From Anaerolineae bacterium (GTDB lineage: Bacteria > Chloroflexota > Anaerolineae > Promineifilales > Promineifilaceae): a stretch of 15,872 bases of DNA. The stretch spans positions 1 through 15,872 of the forward strand of contig JANQGC010000019.1 in the NCBI GenBank assembly GCA_028277515.1, read 5' to 3'. A program made the position numbers and the translations under genes. Positions 14,238 to 15,872 of this stretch are shown here, piece by piece. Below the pieces are notes generated by a model that did no database searches, had not been told where the DNA came from, and saw nothing but the letters and a program-made list of their open reading frames with translations. Numbering within the stretch: the first letter of the stretch is position 1; every line of letters begins with the position of its first letter.

Positions 14238-14359
14238 TGGCCATTTATAACAATTTAAACAGGCTATTTTTCTGAAAAGGAGATCATTGTTGAGTTCGTA
14301 TTTAACCTGGATGATAAATTATTTTTCCTAAATCGACGTAATGCAAAGAAGAAATAAAT

Positions 14360-14797
14360 ATGAGTGAGACGCAGGTGCTTTGGATTAAGGAATTTATCCG
14401 GAAGTTGGAAGAACAGACGCTTTTTTTGTTGGCGGATGGGTTTGATGATGATCCTGTTCTGCCACTTATTATTGAATTAAGAAGGGTTTCAAAGCCAATA
14501 CGATTACTAGGTTTCTCGAAAAAAGAAGTCAGGAGTGCTCAAGGGATCCTCATTCAACCGGATATTTCATTGGATGAAGTGAGCAACCGGGCGCAAAATT
14601 CGATACTCATCATTCCGGACGGCCATCAGATCAATTCCCGGATCATGAATGATCCCCGCGTGCACCATCTGGCTGAGACGATATTGGAAAATAAAGCATA
14701 TATCATCGCTGTGCCGCAGGCTGCCTTGGCGATACAGCAAATCCTGGCGGTTGATAACGACCATCTCATTACCTGGGAATACGGGCGGTCTCTTTAA
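14360..14797 (+). CDS. DJ-1/PfpI-like protein lacking the catalytic cysteine
   Basis: The 145-aa protein follows the DJ-1/PfpI pattern. LFLLADGFDDDPVLPLIIELRR (about 21-42) matches the first strand and helix. GILIQPDISLDEV (62-74), ILIIPDGHQ (82-90, normally PGG), MNDPRVHHLAETIL (96-109) and NKAYIIAVPQAALAI (111-125) follow in order. The last segment is where the family has the nucleophile elbow A-I-C-H/A-G. Here it reads A-V-P-Q-A, and the whole protein contains no cysteine. The conserved acidic partner after 'DGF' is Asp, not Glu. It is also some 30-45 residues shorter than usual at the C-terminus. An enzyme of the protease, glyoxalase or deglycase type is therefore unlikely; a binding or regulatory pseudoenzyme is more probable. 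The ATG at 14360 has only a weak purine-rich site (AAGAAG). A TTG-started 13-codon ORF with a good SD ends 28 bp before it. Confidence 0.78.
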   Translation: MSETQVLWIKEFIRKLEEQTLFLLADGFDDDPVLPLIIELRRVSKPIRLLGFSKKEVRSAQGILIQPDISLDEVSNRAQNSILIIPDGHQINSRIMNDPRVHHLAETILENKAYIIAVPQAALAIQQILAVDNDHLITWEYGRSL

Positions 14798-14822
14798 GTA
14801 CAGTTGCAAAAGTTCTCATGTT

Positions 14823-14866
14823 CATTTTTCATGAAAAATGGCCAGGCAATTGATGGCATTTTTCGC
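14823..14866 (+). terminator. Overlapping palindrome and terminator-like hairpin
   Basis: CATTTTTCATGAAAAATG (14823-14840) is a perfect 18-bp palindrome. Its right arm can instead pair downstream: GAAAAATGgCCA (14833-14844) with TGGCATTTTTC (14854-14864), one bulged base, followed by a T-rich end. The two folds are mutually exclusive. It lies between the DJ-1-like gene and the next gene, so it most simply terminates the former. Confidence 0.45.
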
Positions 14867-14888
14867 TGTTCTACCCGGCAACTTACTG

Positions 14889-14894
14889 TATAAT
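14889..14894 (+). promoter_or_regulatory. Consensus -10 box before the terminal membrane-protein gene
   Basis: TATAAT lies 36 bp before the ATG at 14930. The corresponding -35 (CTGTTC at 14866-14871, 17 bp) is weak, so the promoter is tentative or activator-dependent. Confidence 0.35.
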
Positions 14895-14929
14895 GTTATC
14901 GAAACGTGTTTGTTTGATGGGAGAAGAGA

Positions 14930-15872
14930 ATGGCTAAATATTATAGCCTGATAGCGCTCACAACCATAGCCATCACCTCCGGGATTGCTACGGTGATCGT
15001 TATAGCAATTTATGCGCCGCTCTTGCCCTTATTTCTCAGCCTAAGTTTGGTATTTGGAATGTGCCTGCTCGCCGGCGCATTTTTTGCTTTTTCCTTATAT
15101 CTACGTCGAGAACTCACTCTCAACGCTATGTCTTATCTCGGCCGGCCGCAGCGCCTGATCCGCCGCCAGGGTTGGCGCTATGTTTTCTGGTTCACGGGTC
15201 ATGTTTTATTCTGGTTGGCCCTGGCTATGGTGCTTAGTCTGTTCATGATCGCTCTTTGGGGTTTGTCTGCGGCGACAATGGCGATGAGCGCCGGCCTATT
15301 TGCTGCGGCTTACTGTAGTTTGCTGGGTTTATTTTTGGCGCGCTCACCATTGCTTTTAGGTATCTGCTGGCGTGAGTTCGATTGGCCGGCCGTCAATAAC
15401 CGCTACCTGGCCTTTGCAACAACCCTTTTCTTACGCGAACGACAGAAGCACGCCATTGAATATGATCTGAATCAAAATCCATCCCAATTTCGACGCATGG
15501 TGGCAGTTCTCGACCAGGACCCTGATGAAGCGCCTTACATTGGCGCAGCGCCAATGCTGTGGGAGGAAGAGGATGTGCGCAGCAGTTGGACGGCCGAATT
15601 TGGACGCCGAGCCAGGGTATTGGTCTGGCCTCTGTTGCTTGCTTTTGTGCTTACTTTCCCCCTGTTCCTGGCGACTAGTTCCTGGATTAATAAGAAAGCG
15701 ACTGAAATTGCTTTAGATCCACCACTTATTGTTGCTGCTTTAGCTGACTTGGATTCAACTAAACTCAGTGAGCCGATCAGTGAACAGTCAGGCGGACAAG
15801 ACAGTGAGCAGTCGAGCGGTGAGTCCGGTAATGAGAAACCGGGTGAGCAGTCAGGTGGACAATCCGGAAGTG
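14930..15872 (+). CDS. Polytopic membrane protein with Ser/Gly/Gln/Glu-rich tail, 3'-truncated by window end
   Basis: The frame is open from the ATG at 14930 (GGGAGAAGAG upstream) through the window edge, 314 codons. Two N-terminal helices (about 7-28 and 33-57) are followed by a basic loop (LRRELTLNAMSYLGRPQRLIRRQG). A further pair lies at about 87-110 and 113-140, then an ~80-residue soluble section ending in acidic WEEEDVR. Another helix follows (about 230-250, VLVWPLLLAFVLTFPLFL). From about 280 the sequence becomes low-complexity, with repeats of EQSGGQ/EQSSGE type. I recognise no family. The tail could be a flexible extracytoplasmic linker to a domain outside the window. The DNA encoding it is imperfectly repetitive (GAGCAGTCAGGTGGACAA-like units). 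Confidence 0.8.
   Translation, partial: MAKYYSLIALTTIAITSGIATVIVIAIYAPLLPLFLSLSLVFGMCLLAGAFFAFSLYLRRELTLNAMSYLGRPQRLIRRQGWRYVFWFTGHVLFWLALAMVLSLFMIALWGLSAATMAMSAGLFAAAYCSLLGLFLARSPLLLGICWREFDWPAVNNRYLAFATTLFLRERQKHAIEYDLNQNPSQFRRMVAVLDQDPDEAPYIGAAPMLWEEEDVRSSWTAEFGRRARVLVWPLLLAFVLTFPLFLATSSWINKKATEIALDPPLIVAALADLDSTKLSEPISEQSGGQDSEQSSGESGNEKPGEQSGGQSGS

Noticed and set aside
14290..14331. TTG-initiated 13-codon ORF with GGAG seven bases upstream, before the DJ-1-like gene
   Set aside because: It is too short and uses a weak start; a leader peptide is possible, but nothing in the sequence (codon run, attenuator) supports it.

Overview
The window looks like chromosomal DNA from a bacterium of the Chloroflexota (Anaerolineae/Caldilineae-like). 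This is inferred from family composition, not from a marker gene: a large MalT-type LuxR regulator, an HTH/NB-ARC plus TPR pair, an F420-dependent quinone-reductase-like protein, and a dispersed 'CPELAEG'-type intergenic repeat. I see no rRNA, tRNA, CRISPR array, transposase or phage gene.

Layout. 1-1492 (minus) holds the N-terminal half of a SulP anion permease, a four-helix membrane protein and a small conserved protein, probably one transcription unit. Its putative promoter (TTCACG, 17 bp, TATTAT) is overlapped by a perfect AATTCGT inverted repeat. 1748-4432 (minus) is an 894-aa MalT/LuxR-type STAND regulator. 4673-5080 (minus) is a DDN-like F420H2-dependent oxidoreductase. 5233-9335 (minus) is a tight four-gene operon with overlapping or nearly abutting ends: a XRE-type HTH fused to about eight membrane helices, a membrane-embedded M48 metallopeptidase, a six-helix membrane protein and a one-helix protein.

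9336-10113 is non-coding: GC-rich hairpins, a ~350-bp nested inverted-repeat element, and a structured leader. That leader precedes a very small gene (10114-10242, plus) encoding a 42-aa Sec-type prepeptide with a predicted 11-residue mature tail, EICGVSGSTGC. It is convergent with, and 36 bp from, a TPR protein (10279-11463, minus). The TPR protein overlaps by 8 bp an upstream HTH/NB-ARC ATPase gene (11456-12868, minus). One base fewer in a GGGG run at the junction would fuse the two into a single HTH-NB-ARC-TPR receptor of the usual architecture.

12869-13309 is a long non-coding divergent region. It holds a good minus-strand promoter, a predicted three-way-junction element closed by a 13-bp helix, and a three-codon ORF behind a near-perfect Shine-Dalgarno. 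It leads into an 8-cysteine secreted protein (13310-14173, plus), a terminator, a cysteine-free DJ-1/PfpI-like protein (14360-14797), and a polytopic membrane protein with a Ser/Gly/Gln/Glu-rich tail that runs off the window.

The most promising hypothesis is a peptide-signalling module: a small Sec-exported peptide next to a TPR-bearing STAND regulator, analogous to but distinct from the RRNPP systems of Firmicutes. The nearby membrane HTH/M48 protease operon is a candidate processing or sensing partner. This is inferred from architecture and proximity, not from demonstrated function.
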